Assembly (NCBI GenBank): GCA_937951895.1
Contig: CALFER010000084.1
Span: forward strand, 5,056 to 69,055
Length of the DNA stretch: 64,000 nucleotides
Direction: 5' to 3'
Source: an uncultured bacterium
GTDB lineage: Bacteria; CSSED10-310; CALFER01
Shown here: positions 24,801 to 33,297 of the stretch, piece by piece
Layout of the letters: each line of letters begins with the position of its first letter
Position numbering within the stretch: the stretch's first letter is position 1
The notes under the pieces: model-generated
Databases searched by the model: none
Told to the model about the DNA's origin: nothing
Seen by the model: only the letters and a program-made list of their open reading frames with translations
Program-made: the position numbers and the translations under genes

Positions 24801-24950
24801 GGCCTCCGTGCCCGCCGGCAAAGAAACGGGTCTGTACTCTCATACGGCCTCCGTGCCCGCCGGCAGGGACGCCGGCGGCTTCTGCGCCCACCGGCAGGGA
24901 CGCCTTAGGGTCATAATTCGCATTGCCCGCCGGCAGGGACGCCGGCGGCT
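24801..24950. repeat. REP-like GC palindromes, four full or partial copies
   Basis: The element TGCCCGCCGGCAGGGACGCC is found whole at 24854-24879 and 24924-24950 (each continuing GGCGGCT), shortened at 24885-24904, and as a left half at 24801-24820. Each full copy can fold because GCCGGC occurs at both ends. They sit between the propeller gene and the GntR operon; nothing else is coded in this gap. Confidence 0.85.
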
Positions 24951-24957
24951 ATTTTTG
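24924..24957 (+). terminator. Possible rho-independent terminator made by the last REP-like copy
   Basis: The palindrome GCCCGCCGGC...GCCGGCGGC is followed at once by TATTTTTG. A GC stem plus T-run would end transcription of the propeller gene just before the GntR promoter at 24961. Confidence 0.4.
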
Positions 24958-24960
24958 TGC

Positions 24961-25009
24961 TTGACAGCTCCTTGTTCTATTCTTATATTGTATTAGTAGA
25001 GTGGTACAA
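24961..25009 (+). promoter_or_regulatory. GntR-operon promoter with overlapping inverted-repeat operator
   Basis: Consensus -35 TTGACA (24961-24966), 17-base spacer, TATATT (24984-24989). An imperfect inverted repeat TTGTAT (24988-24993) with GTACAA (25004-25009) starts inside the -10 box, the position expected for autorepression by a YtrA-type GntR protein. AAAGGAGG is the ribosome site for ATG 25033. Confidence 0.65.
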
Positions 25010-25032
25010 TCACTCAAAGAAAGGAGGCTGCG

Positions 25033-25449
25033 ATGTTCCTGAAGATCGATCCGAAATCCGGGACGCCGGTCTATCTGCAGATCATCGAGCAGATCAAGTC
25101 TCAGATCGCATCGGGACGACTGCGGATCGGCGATCGCCTGCCCACTGTCAGGGATCTCGCCGTGGATCTCAGAGTCAACCCCAACACGGTTTCGAAAGCC
25201 TATCGCGAACTTGAGCGCGACAACGTGCTCGAAGGCCGCCCCGGCATCGGCAGTTTCGTGTCGGGCAAAGTGTCCGGTCTCGTTTTGAAACGCAAGGAAG
25301 AGGAAGTCCGGAGGCACATGGAGCGGGCGGTCGTCGAGGCCTACCATCTTCAATTACAGAGGCGCCAGATCACCGGAATCTTCACTGAAACGCTGGATGG
25401 CATCTATCCGCCGGAGGGAGCGGAAGGGGGAAAGGGAGGCAGAACATGA
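25033..25449 (+). CDS. GntR-family transcriptional regulator, YtrA subfamily
   Basis: 138 residues: winged-helix domain (about 8-78) with PVYLQIIEQIKSQIASG, LPTVRDLAVDLRVNPNTVSKAYRELE as recognition region and GIGSFV as wing, then only about 50 residues of helix rather than a full effector domain. This short form defines the YtrA group, which typically represses its own operon together with ABC-transporter genes, as in bacitracin or acetoin-use loci. Its stop overlaps the ATPase start by 4 bases. Operator candidates lie in its promoter. The inducing signal is unknown; cell-wall-active compounds are the common theme of the group. Confidence 0.93.
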   Translation: MFLKIDPKSGTPVYLQIIEQIKSQIASGRLRIGDRLPTVRDLAVDLRVNPNTVSKAYRELERDNVLEGRPGIGSFVSGKVSGLVLKRKEEEVRRHMERAVVEAYHLQLQRRQITGIFTETLDGIYPPEGAEGGKGGRT

Positions 25450-26336
25450 GCAATTCCGTGATTTCCACTGAGAGACTGGGGAAACGGTACGGGCGGCGAT
25501 GGGCCGTCGAGAATCTCACGATGAACATGCCTCGCGGAGCGGTCATGGCGTTTCTGGGGCCCAATGGAGCCGGGAAAACAACCACCATCCGGATGCTGCA
25601 GAATCTCGTGCGCCCGGATCGAGGCTCCGGCACGGTCCTTGGATTGGATATCACCCGTTCCGGTCCCGATATCCGCCGCCTGATCGGATATGTTCCCGAG
25701 CGTCCGCACATGATCGACTGGATGACGATCGACCGGATTCAGGCGTTCACGGCATCCTTTTATCCGACCTGGGATGGTGCGTATGCGCGGGAACTGACCA
25801 CCCGGTTCAATCTTCGTCCGGAATCGAAGATCAAGTCTCTGTCACGAGGCGAAGAAGCCAAGCTCGCGCTGCTCCTGGCACTCGCGCACCGTCCCGAATT
25901 GCTGATTCTCGACGACGCGACCGCCGGAATCGATCCCGGTGCGCGCCGCGAGATTCTCGAAACCGTCATCGCCCACATGCATCAGGAAGGCACCTCGATC
26001 TTCTTCGCCACCCACCTGGTACACGAAGTCGAAGGTCTCGTCACGATCGTCGCGGTCTTCAATCAGGGGCATCTCACCCGCCAGGCTCCGATCGACGAGT
26101 TGAAACGATCGATCCGCAGGATCCAGTTCAGGTCGGACGCCGAGATCCCCTCACCCCCGGCAGGGATCGATATTCTGATGCGGAAGCGGATCGGTGCAAT
26201 CGAGGATCTCGTGGTGGAATGCCCGGCGCTCGAGACGATCGAATCATTCGCAAACGCCAACCATACAACAGCGGATGAGGTATCACTGGAAGATATTTAT
26301 CTCGCGCTCACCGCCCCGGGAAGAGGCACATCATGA
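25446..26336 (+). CDS. ABC transporter ATP-binding protein
   Basis: 296 residues. Walker A GPNGAGKTT (about 38-46), Q-loop region, signature-like SLSRGEEAKLALLLALAHRP and Walker B LLILDDATAGID, where the usual catalytic Glu after the Asp is itself Asp (D-D rather than D-E). The H-loop is in FFATHLVHEVEGL. The C-terminal 80 residues are the accessory domain seen in ABC-2 exporters. It is translationally coupled on both sides (4-base overlaps) with the GntR gene and the permease, so the four genes form one operon. Family and context suggest an exporter or self-protection system. Confidence 0.93.
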   Translation: MSNSVISTERLGKRYGRRWAVENLTMNMPRGAVMAFLGPNGAGKTTTIRMLQNLVRPDRGSGTVLGLDITRSGPDIRRLIGYVPERPHMIDWMTIDRIQAFTASFYPTWDGAYARELTTRFNLRPESKIKSLSRGEEAKLALLLALAHRPELLILDDATAGIDPGARREILETVIAHMHQEGTSIFFATHLVHEVEGLVTIVAVFNQGHLTRQAPIDELKRSIRRIQFRSDAEIPSPPAGIDILMRKRIGAIEDLVVECPALETIESFANANHTTADEVSLEDIYLALTAPGRGTS

Positions 26337-28360
26337 AGCCCTCCGGCACAACACAGAGAAGCGTGCTGACACCGATCAGGGCGTTACTCGGGAAGGAACT
26401 GCGCGAGCAGTGGGCGGCTCCAGCGCTGGGCCTGTTCGGTCTCGTCATGTTCCTGATCATCGTGCTCAGCATGTCAATCCGGATCGGTTTTCACGAGGCA
26501 TTCAAAGAGGAACCCCTGTTCACATGGATGGTTTTTCTGGGTACGTTCATCGTCATCACCGCGTTTGCGGGCGGGCTGACGTCGGATCGATCCGTCAACG
26601 GTGATTCCATGGTCGCGATGCTGCCTGTCCGACCGGAACTGGTCTGGACGGTCAAGATCATCGTGGCGCTGGTCGCATCGACGCTGGCCCTGATGATCAT
26701 CGCCATTCCGTCGATCCTGATGGGCATCAGAGTGACCGCATTGAGTTTCCAGCATCGATTCCAGCTCATGGCGGAGCATTTCTATCTGGTTGCATTTCTG
26801 GGACATCTCGTCGCGGCATCTCTGGTCGCGGGAGCGCTGTTCAAGCGGCCGATCGGGGCTTTCACCGGGAGTCTCACGGGGCTGGCCGGCATGATGATGA
26901 TCGATGTCGCTCTGACGCGATTGAGCATGATTCCCATGGAGTTGTTTCGATCGGCCCGGATCGCCGTCTGGTTGATTCTGGCGATCCTGTCGCTGTGGCT
27001 CTTCAGGCTGCGTCTGAGGGGACGCCGGGGCAGCTTGATGGCTGTCTCGATCGCACTGGCGCTGTGTGTCATTTTCGCGGGCGTTTTGGGTCGGGGAGCA
27101 TACATGTCGCATTACTACGGTGACTTGCCGGACGTCGAGACTCGCCTGTCCGGCATTCGAACCGGAGCGGATCGTCTGCTGCAGAAGGGGTATATTCCGA
27201 TCAAAGCGCCGGATTCGGGAGAATGGTCGGGGTGGAGCATGCCCGCGCGGATCCGCGAAATCGCGTCTTCCCGGGATATTCTCGTCACACGACGATTCGA
27301 TTCCCTTTTCAGCGTTTCCATGTCCGGCCGCTATGTTCCGATCGTACGTTTTTCCATCCTGTCACCCTGGCAGATGATCCGGTTGTTCTTTTCATCGCAC
27401 CGCGCAGGCTATCGTTCCGATCTCCGCATCGATGACCTGCTTGATTTCGTGCTTTTCGACATGACCACGCATTCGACGCATCCCGTTCTCGTGCCGGAAA
27501 CCCTGGACATCTGGCCGATGGATATGATTCCGCTCGAGAACGACACCTTTCTGGTCACGTGGTTCGAGCGGATGGGGGATCGCACGACCGGATTCGGCAG
27601 ACTCGATGCCGGAACCGGAAGGCTCGACATCATCGAAACGGGCTGGAAGGGCTATCTCTGGGTGTCCGATGCACGCGACAAGATTCTGAAATGGGAGTCG
27701 GTCTCGCCGAGCAAGCCGGAGGGCTATCCGGAAGGACTGGTGTATTACGATGTGCGCACCGGCACATGGGTTCATCAGGCTCATTCGCTCGACACGCCGG
27801 TCCTGTCACCGGACGGGATGTACGCGGTGCGGGGGATCCGAACAGCCGACGGATCGGGATGTCATCTCACGGTCAGCGGGACCGGAAGCGACATACTTCT
27901 GAACGATGTTTTCATGCGGTGCCGTGATCTGATTGAATCGTATGTTCAATGGACTCCCGACAGCCGGCATCTCGTGATTCTGGCCAGGGACGCCGCCGAC
28001 CGACCACGGCTGGTCGTCTGGACACCGGAATCCGGATCGCTGACGACACTGCTGGATGATATCGACGAGGGTTGCGGGGATCTGACGGTGTTTGAATTGA
28101 AGGTATCTCCCGATGGACGCCGGCTGGCGGGAGCGCGACCTCGACGGGAACCGGCAGGCGGCGAGGCAGGGAAAGCCCGGTCCGCATTCATGGTCGACAT
28201 GGAAGGGCGGACGCACCACGAACTGCCCGGCGAGGGAAAGCCGTATGGCTGGCTGGATTCCAATCGGTGTCTGATCGATGACCCGGACGGCATTCTGGTC
28301 TGGTCCGGCGACGACGGAACGGTATCCCCCTTGTTCAGGGGATCGGGGAGGGACTCATGA
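26333..28360 (+). CDS. ABC-2 type permease fused to a TolB/WD40-like beta-propeller
   Basis: 675 residues. The first ~260 are a typical ABC-2 permease, with about seven hydrophobic helices and the coupling-helix region LGKELREQW near the N-terminus. The remaining ~410 residues are hydrophilic, with propeller-like repeats such as VLSPDGMYAV, VQWTPDSRHLVIL and LKVSPDGRRLAGA. By helix count the propeller would face the side opposite to the N-terminus, probably outside, but topology is uncertain. Such a fusion is unusual; it could sense or capture the substrate. The ATPase (upstream) and second permease (downstream) overlap by 4 bases each. Confidence 0.82.
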   Translation: MKPSGTTQRSVLTPIRALLGKELREQWAAPALGLFGLVMFLIIVLSMSIRIGFHEAFKEEPLFTWMVFLGTFIVITAFAGGLTSDRSVNGDSMVAMLPVRPELVWTVKIIVALVASTLALMIIAIPSILMGIRVTALSFQHRFQLMAEHFYLVAFLGHLVAASLVAGALFKRPIGAFTGSLTGLAGMMMIDVALTRLSMIPMELFRSARIAVWLILAILSLWLFRLRLRGRRGSLMAVSIALALCVIFAGVLGRGAYMSHYYGDLPDVETRLSGIRTGADRLLQKGYIPIKAPDSGEWSGWSMPARIREIASSRDILVTRRFDSLFSVSMSGRYVPIVRFSILSPWQMIRLFFSSHRAGYRSDLRIDDLLDFVLFDMTTHSTHPVLVPETLDIWPMDMIPLENDTFLVTWFERMGDRTTGFGRLDAGTGRLDIIETGWKGYLWVSDARDKILKWESVSPSKPEGYPEGLVYYDVRTGTWVHQAHSLDTPVLSPDGMYAVRGIRTADGSGCHLTVSGTGSDILLNDVFMRCRDLIESYVQWTPDSRHLVILARDAADRPRLVVWTPESGSLTTLLDDIDEGCGDLTVFELKVSPDGRRLAGARPRREPAGGEAGKARSAFMVDMEGRTHHELPGEGKPYGWLDSNRCLIDDPDGILVWSGDDGTVSPLFRGSGRDS

Positions 28361-28968
28361 GCATCATGATGAAAGAGTTACGTGAACTTGCCCCGGCGGG
28401 TGCGGTGGGGCTGATCGTCGTGGCATTGCTGTTGTCTCTGTCGGCTCACTATGTCATCCCGGGGAGTCTCGATTCGCATGCAAAACCCGATGAACGCGAG
28501 GTGTTATGGGCGAATATGGCCTTTTTCGCCGCCGCCTTGCTCTGCCTTGGGATCGGAACAGCCTCGACCGCGTACGATCGTGAAGTCGGGGCCTGGCAGT
28601 TCATCGCCGCACTTCCGGTGTCTCATCGGCGAATCTGGTTCGAGAAAACCCTGACCGCGGCGGTAGTCTGCGGACTCCTCATCCCGATTGCAGGGTGGTT
28701 CCGGCCGGATCACGATGCGTCCACTTTATGGGGTCAGTACGGGTTGCTGACGGTTGCGTTTGCCGCCGGCAATCTGATGGGGCTGACCATGCCGGGATTC
28801 ATCAATGCCGCGGCTTCAGGGGCCACCTTTGCGTTTTCGGCGGCCGCCATCGGAATCATCTTTTTCGAGAATCGCTGGGCCGGTCCCGGTGCGATTCACG
28901 CTGGAATCCTGGCTGCGGCTGCATTATTGTTGATCCTGGCCGCCGGAAAGTCCGGGAGGCAGCCATGA
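28357..28968 (+). CDS. Second ABC-2 type permease subunit
   Basis: 203 residues with about six hydrophobic helices. KELRELAPAG at the N-terminus repeats the KELREQWAAP of the first permease; TAYDREVGAWQFIAALPVSHRRIWFEKTL is the cytoplasmic loop typical of YtrC/NatB-like permeases. It probably dimerises with the propeller-bearing permease. Start overlaps the previous stop by 4 bases; it is the last gene of the GntR operon. Confidence 0.85.
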   Translation: MSIMMKELRELAPAGAVGLIVVALLLSLSAHYVIPGSLDSHAKPDEREVLWANMAFFAAALLCLGIGTASTAYDREVGAWQFIAALPVSHRRIWFEKTLTAAVVCGLLIPIAGWFRPDHDASTLWGQYGLLTVAFAAGNLMGLTMPGFINAAASGATFAFSAAAIGIIFFENRWAGPGAIHAGILAAAALLLILAAGKSGRQP

Positions 28969-28995
28969 GATCGTTCCATTCCAGCGAGGTTCATC

Positions 28996-31116
28996 ATGCA
29001 TCGATCCGCAAACGGAGCCATATTCCTGACGCTTCTGTTCCTTGAAATCACGGTCTGGACAGGATGTCTTCATCCGGGGCGCATGATGCCTCCTCCCAAA
29101 GCAGCGCCCCGGATTTCTCCGGAGCATTCCGGAGTCAACGATGCGGCTGATCCATGGCAGTGGCTGGAGAACTCCGCTGATCCCGATGTCCGCGACTGGG
29201 TCGATGCACAGGACGCCTCGACCCGAAAGACGCTCGAAGCACTGCCGGATTCCGAGCGTTTCACCCGGCGATTACTTGAACTGGCGAGATATGATGATGA
29301 GATGCCGCCATCGGAAGCGCTTGACGGAACGAGGCAATTCATCTGGAGGCGCAAGGCGGGGCAGGAGAAGTGGGTGCTGTGGGTGCGCGATTCGGAAAGC
29401 GCTCCGGAACGGGTTCTGCTCGATCCGAATACCCTCGACGCGCACGCCACGATCGACGATGCGGTCGCGTCACCCGACGGCCGGTATCTGGCCTATGGCC
29501 TGATGACGGGAGGGGATGAAAACGCGCGATTGAGGGTTCTGGATGTCGATACCGGGCGCGATCTGCCGGATGTGTGCCGGGGAACGCGGCAGGATTCTCC
29601 CGAGTGGCAGCGGGATTCGAGTGGATTCTTCTATTCGTGCAACCCGTCGCCGGGGGAAGTGGCGCAGGGGGACGAAATCTTCTATCAGCGGATCTGCTAC
29701 CATGCGCTCGGGACTCCGGCGTCCGAAGATCGGGTTGTGTTTTCCTCCGATGACCGGAAAGAGCTGTTCCACGGCGTCGATGTCTCCGAAGACGGGAACT
29801 GGGTGCTATTCGGACGGTATCGCGGTGACGATTGCGAGTTGTTCATCCGGCGGAATGAACGGGATGAGCCGCTGCGGCCGATCACGACCGGTTGGGGCAG
29901 TTCGAGCAATGCGTGGGTGATCGACGACATGCTGTATATTCTGACCGATCAGGACGCGCCGAACGGGCAGGTCTTCGTGACGGCGGCGGATCGGCCCGAG
30001 CGAGAAAACTGGACACTCCTCATTCCTGAAACCGGGGACAAGCTCAAGTGGCTGCAGTTCATTCAGGGATGCATGTTCGGTCATTACATGCACAATGCGC
30101 ACAGTCTCGTGGTGCAGTTCGCTCAGGACGGACGCGTGATGCGGGAACTGCCGTTTCCGGAACTCAGTTCGGCGTCGGTCTGGGGGCACTGGTCCAAGCC
30201 GCCGGTCTGGTGCGGCCATTCCTCGTTCACGCATCCATTCGAAACGGCGCGTTTCGACCCCTCAACCGGAATCATGACGACCGTCCGGAAGACCCCTGTT
30301 CCGATCGACACATCGTCGTTTCGGTGTGAGCAGGTCTGGGTGGAGTCGCAAGACGGCACGCGCGTATCGATGTTTCTGATGTATCGGGAGGGGATCGCGC
30401 GCGACGGCGGCAATCCGACGATTCTGTCGGGTTATGGTGGTTTCGATGTTCCGATGACTCCGGCGTTTTCGACCGCGGACGCAGTGGTGCTCGAAAACGG
30501 GGGTGTGGTGGCCGTTGCGAACATCCGCGGTGGAGGGGAGTACGGGCGCGACTGGCACATGGCGGCGACGCGTGAGGGCAAGCAGCGGTCGTTCGACGAT
30601 TTCATTGCCGCCGCGGAATGGCTCGTGCGCGAGGGCTACACCTCCCCGGAGCACCTGGCGATCAGCGGCGGCAGCAACGGCGGATTGCTTGTCGGAGCCG
30701 TGCTCACGCAGCGACCCGATCTGTTCCGGGCCGTGCTCTGTGATGTGCCGCTGCTCGACATGGTGAACTACACGCGGTTCGGGATCGCCGACATCTGGAT
30801 TCCGGAGTACGGCGATCCATCGATCGAATCCGACCGGGTTTTCATAGAAAAATATTCGCCGTATCAGAACATTCGCGCCGGAACGAGATATCCTGCCGTG
30901 TTGTTCACGGCGGCGGAAAACGATGCGCGTGTGTCGCCCGTGCATGCGTGGAAGATGACGGCACGGCTGCAGTGGGAGGGGCGGGAAGGGCCCTTTTTAT
31001 TGAGAATGCTGCGTGATCAGGGGCATCTGGGGGCCGCGCAGATGACGGACGGGATCCGCGATTACGCGCAGGCTCTGGCGTTTGTGTTTGAGTATGTAGA
31101 TGCCGGAGAGCTATAA
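28996..31116 (+). CDS. Prolyl oligopeptidase family (S9A) serine peptidase, exported
   Basis: 706 residues. A hydrophobic N-terminus with TGC at 22-24 may be a lipoprotein signal, though the -3 position (Trp) is poor, so an ordinary signal anchor is possible. Propeller domain about 100-440, then an alpha/beta hydrolase domain with GGGEYGRDWH, nucleophile S560 in GGSNGGLL, D643 in ENDARV and H677 in DQGHLGA. S9A enzymes cleave after proline in short peptides. The gene begins 27 bases after the ABC permease gene and could be read through from that operon, which would fit peptide handling, but this is inference. Confidence 0.93.
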   Translation: MHRSANGAIFLTLLFLEITVWTGCLHPGRMMPPPKAAPRISPEHSGVNDAADPWQWLENSADPDVRDWVDAQDASTRKTLEALPDSERFTRRLLELARYDDEMPPSEALDGTRQFIWRRKAGQEKWVLWVRDSESAPERVLLDPNTLDAHATIDDAVASPDGRYLAYGLMTGGDENARLRVLDVDTGRDLPDVCRGTRQDSPEWQRDSSGFFYSCNPSPGEVAQGDEIFYQRICYHALGTPASEDRVVFSSDDRKELFHGVDVSEDGNWVLFGRYRGDDCELFIRRNERDEPLRPITTGWGSSSNAWVIDDMLYILTDQDAPNGQVFVTAADRPERENWTLLIPETGDKLKWLQFIQGCMFGHYMHNAHSLVVQFAQDGRVMRELPFPELSSASVWGHWSKPPVWCGHSSFTHPFETARFDPSTGIMTTVRKTPVPIDTSSFRCEQVWVESQDGTRVSMFLMYREGIARDGGNPTILSGYGGFDVPMTPAFSTADAVVLENGGVVAVANIRGGGEYGRDWHMAATREGKQRSFDDFIAAAEWLVREGYTSPEHLAISGGSNGGLLVGAVLTQRPDLFRAVLCDVPLLDMVNYTRFGIADIWIPEYGDPSIESDRVFIEKYSPYQNIRAGTRYPAVLFTAAENDARVSPVHAWKMTARLQWEGREGPFLLRMLRDQGHLGAAQMTDGIRDYAQALAFVFEYVDAGEL

Positions 31117-31156
31117 TCAAGGATCAGGGGCCAGGGGTCTGGGGGAAGGACGGACC

Positions 31157-33166
31157 ATGATCAATCGACTGGGGATAATGCTGGGGCTCATGATGCTGGG
31201 TGGCGCAATCGTTCAGGCCGCGTCGATACGGGTCATGACCATGAACACGCTGGATATCGGTTCGCAGGGTTCCGGTGAGTACAATGCGTTGGAGAGCATC
31301 ATCGGCCGGATCTGCCCCAACGTCGTGCTTCTGCAGGAAGTCAACGATACCGGTGATCTGGCCGATCTGGCGTCCGATACCGGGTTTTCCCATCAGGCTG
31401 CCTCTGAGATTTCCGGGACGCTGTCGGGTAATCTGCGGACGGGATACATGACATCGTATACCGTGCTGTCGGATGAGTCCTGGTCGGCGGCTGAGATATC
31501 CGGCGATCCGGATGCCAACGACATCTGCCGGGATATTCTGCAACTCAGAGTGACCGTCGAAACCGGGATTCAGGCCGGTTTCTTCACGGTTCATCTGAAG
31601 TCGGGATTCACCGATACCGACAAGTTTCGCCGTCAGATCGAGTTGATGCGTCTGAGTCAGGTCATTTCGGATTACGTGGCGTTATATCCCTCGGATATCC
31701 TCGTGGTGACGGGTGATTTCAACGAAGATTACGGCGATGGTCCGTTCGGCAGTCCGACCTTCAGCACGCTGCCGTCGGATTTGCCCGAGACGTATGAACT
31801 GGGCAGCGATATCAGTCTGCCGATCACATACAACCCGTTTCAGATCCTGACATCGCTCGGATTTACGATGTGCGATGCGACCTGGGAAGATTCGACGACC
31901 AATCATGTGACCTTTCCCTCCAGCAGCCGTCTGGATTACATTTTTTACAAAGGGAGTCTCACGAGTCCGGGAGATGAAGTCTATAATTCGACTCAGGATA
32001 ACGGAGTCGATGATGCGCCGGCCGGGAATTTTCTGACCAAATGCGGGGCGACGCTTCCCTCCGGAACCAGCGCGTCTGCCTCGGATCATCTGACGGTCTT
32101 CGTCGATCTCGTCACCCAGTCGACCCCCGGCACATCGACACCCACGCCCACGCGCACCTCCACCTCAACAGCGACACCGACACGGACACCGACTTCAGGC
32201 CCCTCGACAGCGACTCCGACCGCCACGGCCACACCGACCGCATCGGACATTCAGTACGGCGATGTGGTGATCAACGAGATCATGTATGACAGCGTGGCAT
32301 CGACGGATCAGGAGTGGGTGGAATTGTACAACCGAACCTCCCGAAGCATCGATGTGTCGGGATGGTGTCTGTGTGATGATGATACGTTTCCGACAGTATC
32401 CGGTGAGGGATACATCACGATTCCCTCGGGGACGACGATGGCCCCCGGAGGGTATCTCGCCATCGGTGTCGCCGCCATTCCGGAAATTCCCTGTGTCGTG
32501 GCGTGCACTCAGACAAACTCCTTCACGATGAACAACGGCGGTGACAATCTGTCGCTGTGGACGTCGAATACGGCGGGAGCGATTCTGGTCGATGGAACCC
32601 TGACAACACCGTTGTTTCCGGATAAGTCGACAGCGAACACCGGGAACTCGATCGAGAAATGCCCTGAGGATGCGCCGTGGCCCGATTCGACCGGCTGGCA
32701 GGAATGCACGACGGTGAGCGGCGGCAGCGAGCATGTGCGTCACACCGCCTGTGGCGTCAACGGGTGCGCGGGGGCGACGAGTACCCCGACGAACCCGCCG
32801 GCGACAGACACGCCAACCCGTACTCCATCATCGACACCGATGAACACGTCCACCGCGACTCCGACTTATACACCCGTCCCCACCCGGACACCCACATCGA
32901 CCCCAACGCCGTCGCCGACAAACCAGCCGCCGACATCGACTCCCACATCAACGCCATCGCAGCCTGCGTCGCCAAGTCCCACCGCGACGCCAACTTCGAC
33001 ACTCACGGCAACTCCATCGCAACCTGCGTCGCCGTCGCCTTCCGCGACGCCGCAGCCGGTCCCGGTCACCGGTCCCGGTTCGGTCTCGGGTTTATTGATC
33101 CTGTTCGGGTTGTTGCTGACGGTGTTTCGACGCACATCGAGGTTACCGGTCCCGGCCAGGCGATAG
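31157..33166 (+). CDS. Exported endonuclease/exonuclease/phosphatase with lamin-tail domain and C-terminal anchor
   Basis: 669 residues from ATG 31157 (GAAGGA upstream; signal peptide ends VQAAS). EEP domain about 20-315 with catalytic strings TMNTLD, LLQEVND, VTGDFNED and SDHLTVF. A first Thr/Pro linker (about 320-355) leads to a lamin-tail domain (about 360-530: VINEIMYDS, QEWVELYN, GGYLAIG). A second Thr/Pro/Ser linker (about 545-640) is followed by GPGSVSGLLILFGLLLTVFRR, a hydrophobic helix plus arginines resembling C-terminal sorting tags rather than the shared module used by its neighbours. Bacterial nuclease plus lamin-tail proteins (ExeM-like) degrade extracellular DNA. Biofilm or nutrient DNA turnover is the likely role. 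Confidence 0.88.
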   Translation: MINRLGIMLGLMMLGGAIVQAASIRVMTMNTLDIGSQGSGEYNALESIIGRICPNVVLLQEVNDTGDLADLASDTGFSHQAASEISGTLSGNLRTGYMTSYTVLSDESWSAAEISGDPDANDICRDILQLRVTVETGIQAGFFTVHLKSGFTDTDKFRRQIELMRLSQVISDYVALYPSDILVVTGDFNEDYGDGPFGSPTFSTLPSDLPETYELGSDISLPITYNPFQILTSLGFTMCDATWEDSTTNHVTFPSSSRLDYIFYKGSLTSPGDEVYNSTQDNGVDDAPAGNFLTKCGATLPSGTSASASDHLTVFVDLVTQSTPGTSTPTPTRTSTSTATPTRTPTSGPSTATPTATATPTASDIQYGDVVINEIMYDSVASTDQEWVELYNRTSRSIDVSGWCLCDDDTFPTVSGEGYITIPSGTTMAPGGYLAIGVAAIPEIPCVVACTQTNSFTMNNGGDNLSLWTSNTAGAILVDGTLTTPLFPDKSTANTGNSIEKCPEDAPWPDSTGWQECTTVSGGSEHVRHTACGVNGCAGATSTPTNPPATDTPTRTPSSTPMNTSTATPTYTPVPTRTPTSTPTPSPTNQPPTSTPTSTPSQPASPSPTATPTSTLTATPSQPASPSPSATPQPVPVTGPGSVSGLLILFGLLLTVFRRTSRLPVPARR

Positions 33167-33212
33167 TGGTCACCGCACGGGTCATATCGTCCGGCTCTCA
33201 GTGCGCTTCTCA

Positions 33213-33241
33213 TTCTCAGACGCATTCCGATCTGATACAAT
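33213..33241 (+). promoter_or_regulatory. Possible extended -10 promoter for the beta-helix protein gene
   Basis: TGATACAAT (33233-33241) is an extended -10 box about 57 bases before ATG 33298; the -35 region TTCTCA is poor. The same GATACAAT occurs before the propeller gene at 22172. Confidence 0.35.
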
Positions 33242-33297
33242 GCTATCACCATGGTATCCGATGTTTCTGCATGGGCATACATCAGAGGGGGTCAGAG

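Noticed and set aside
32677..33297. Upstream extension of the beta-helix protein frame by 207 codons
   Set aside because: It runs through the Thr-Pro linker coding region of the previous gene in another frame; ATG 33298 starts a clean signal peptide.
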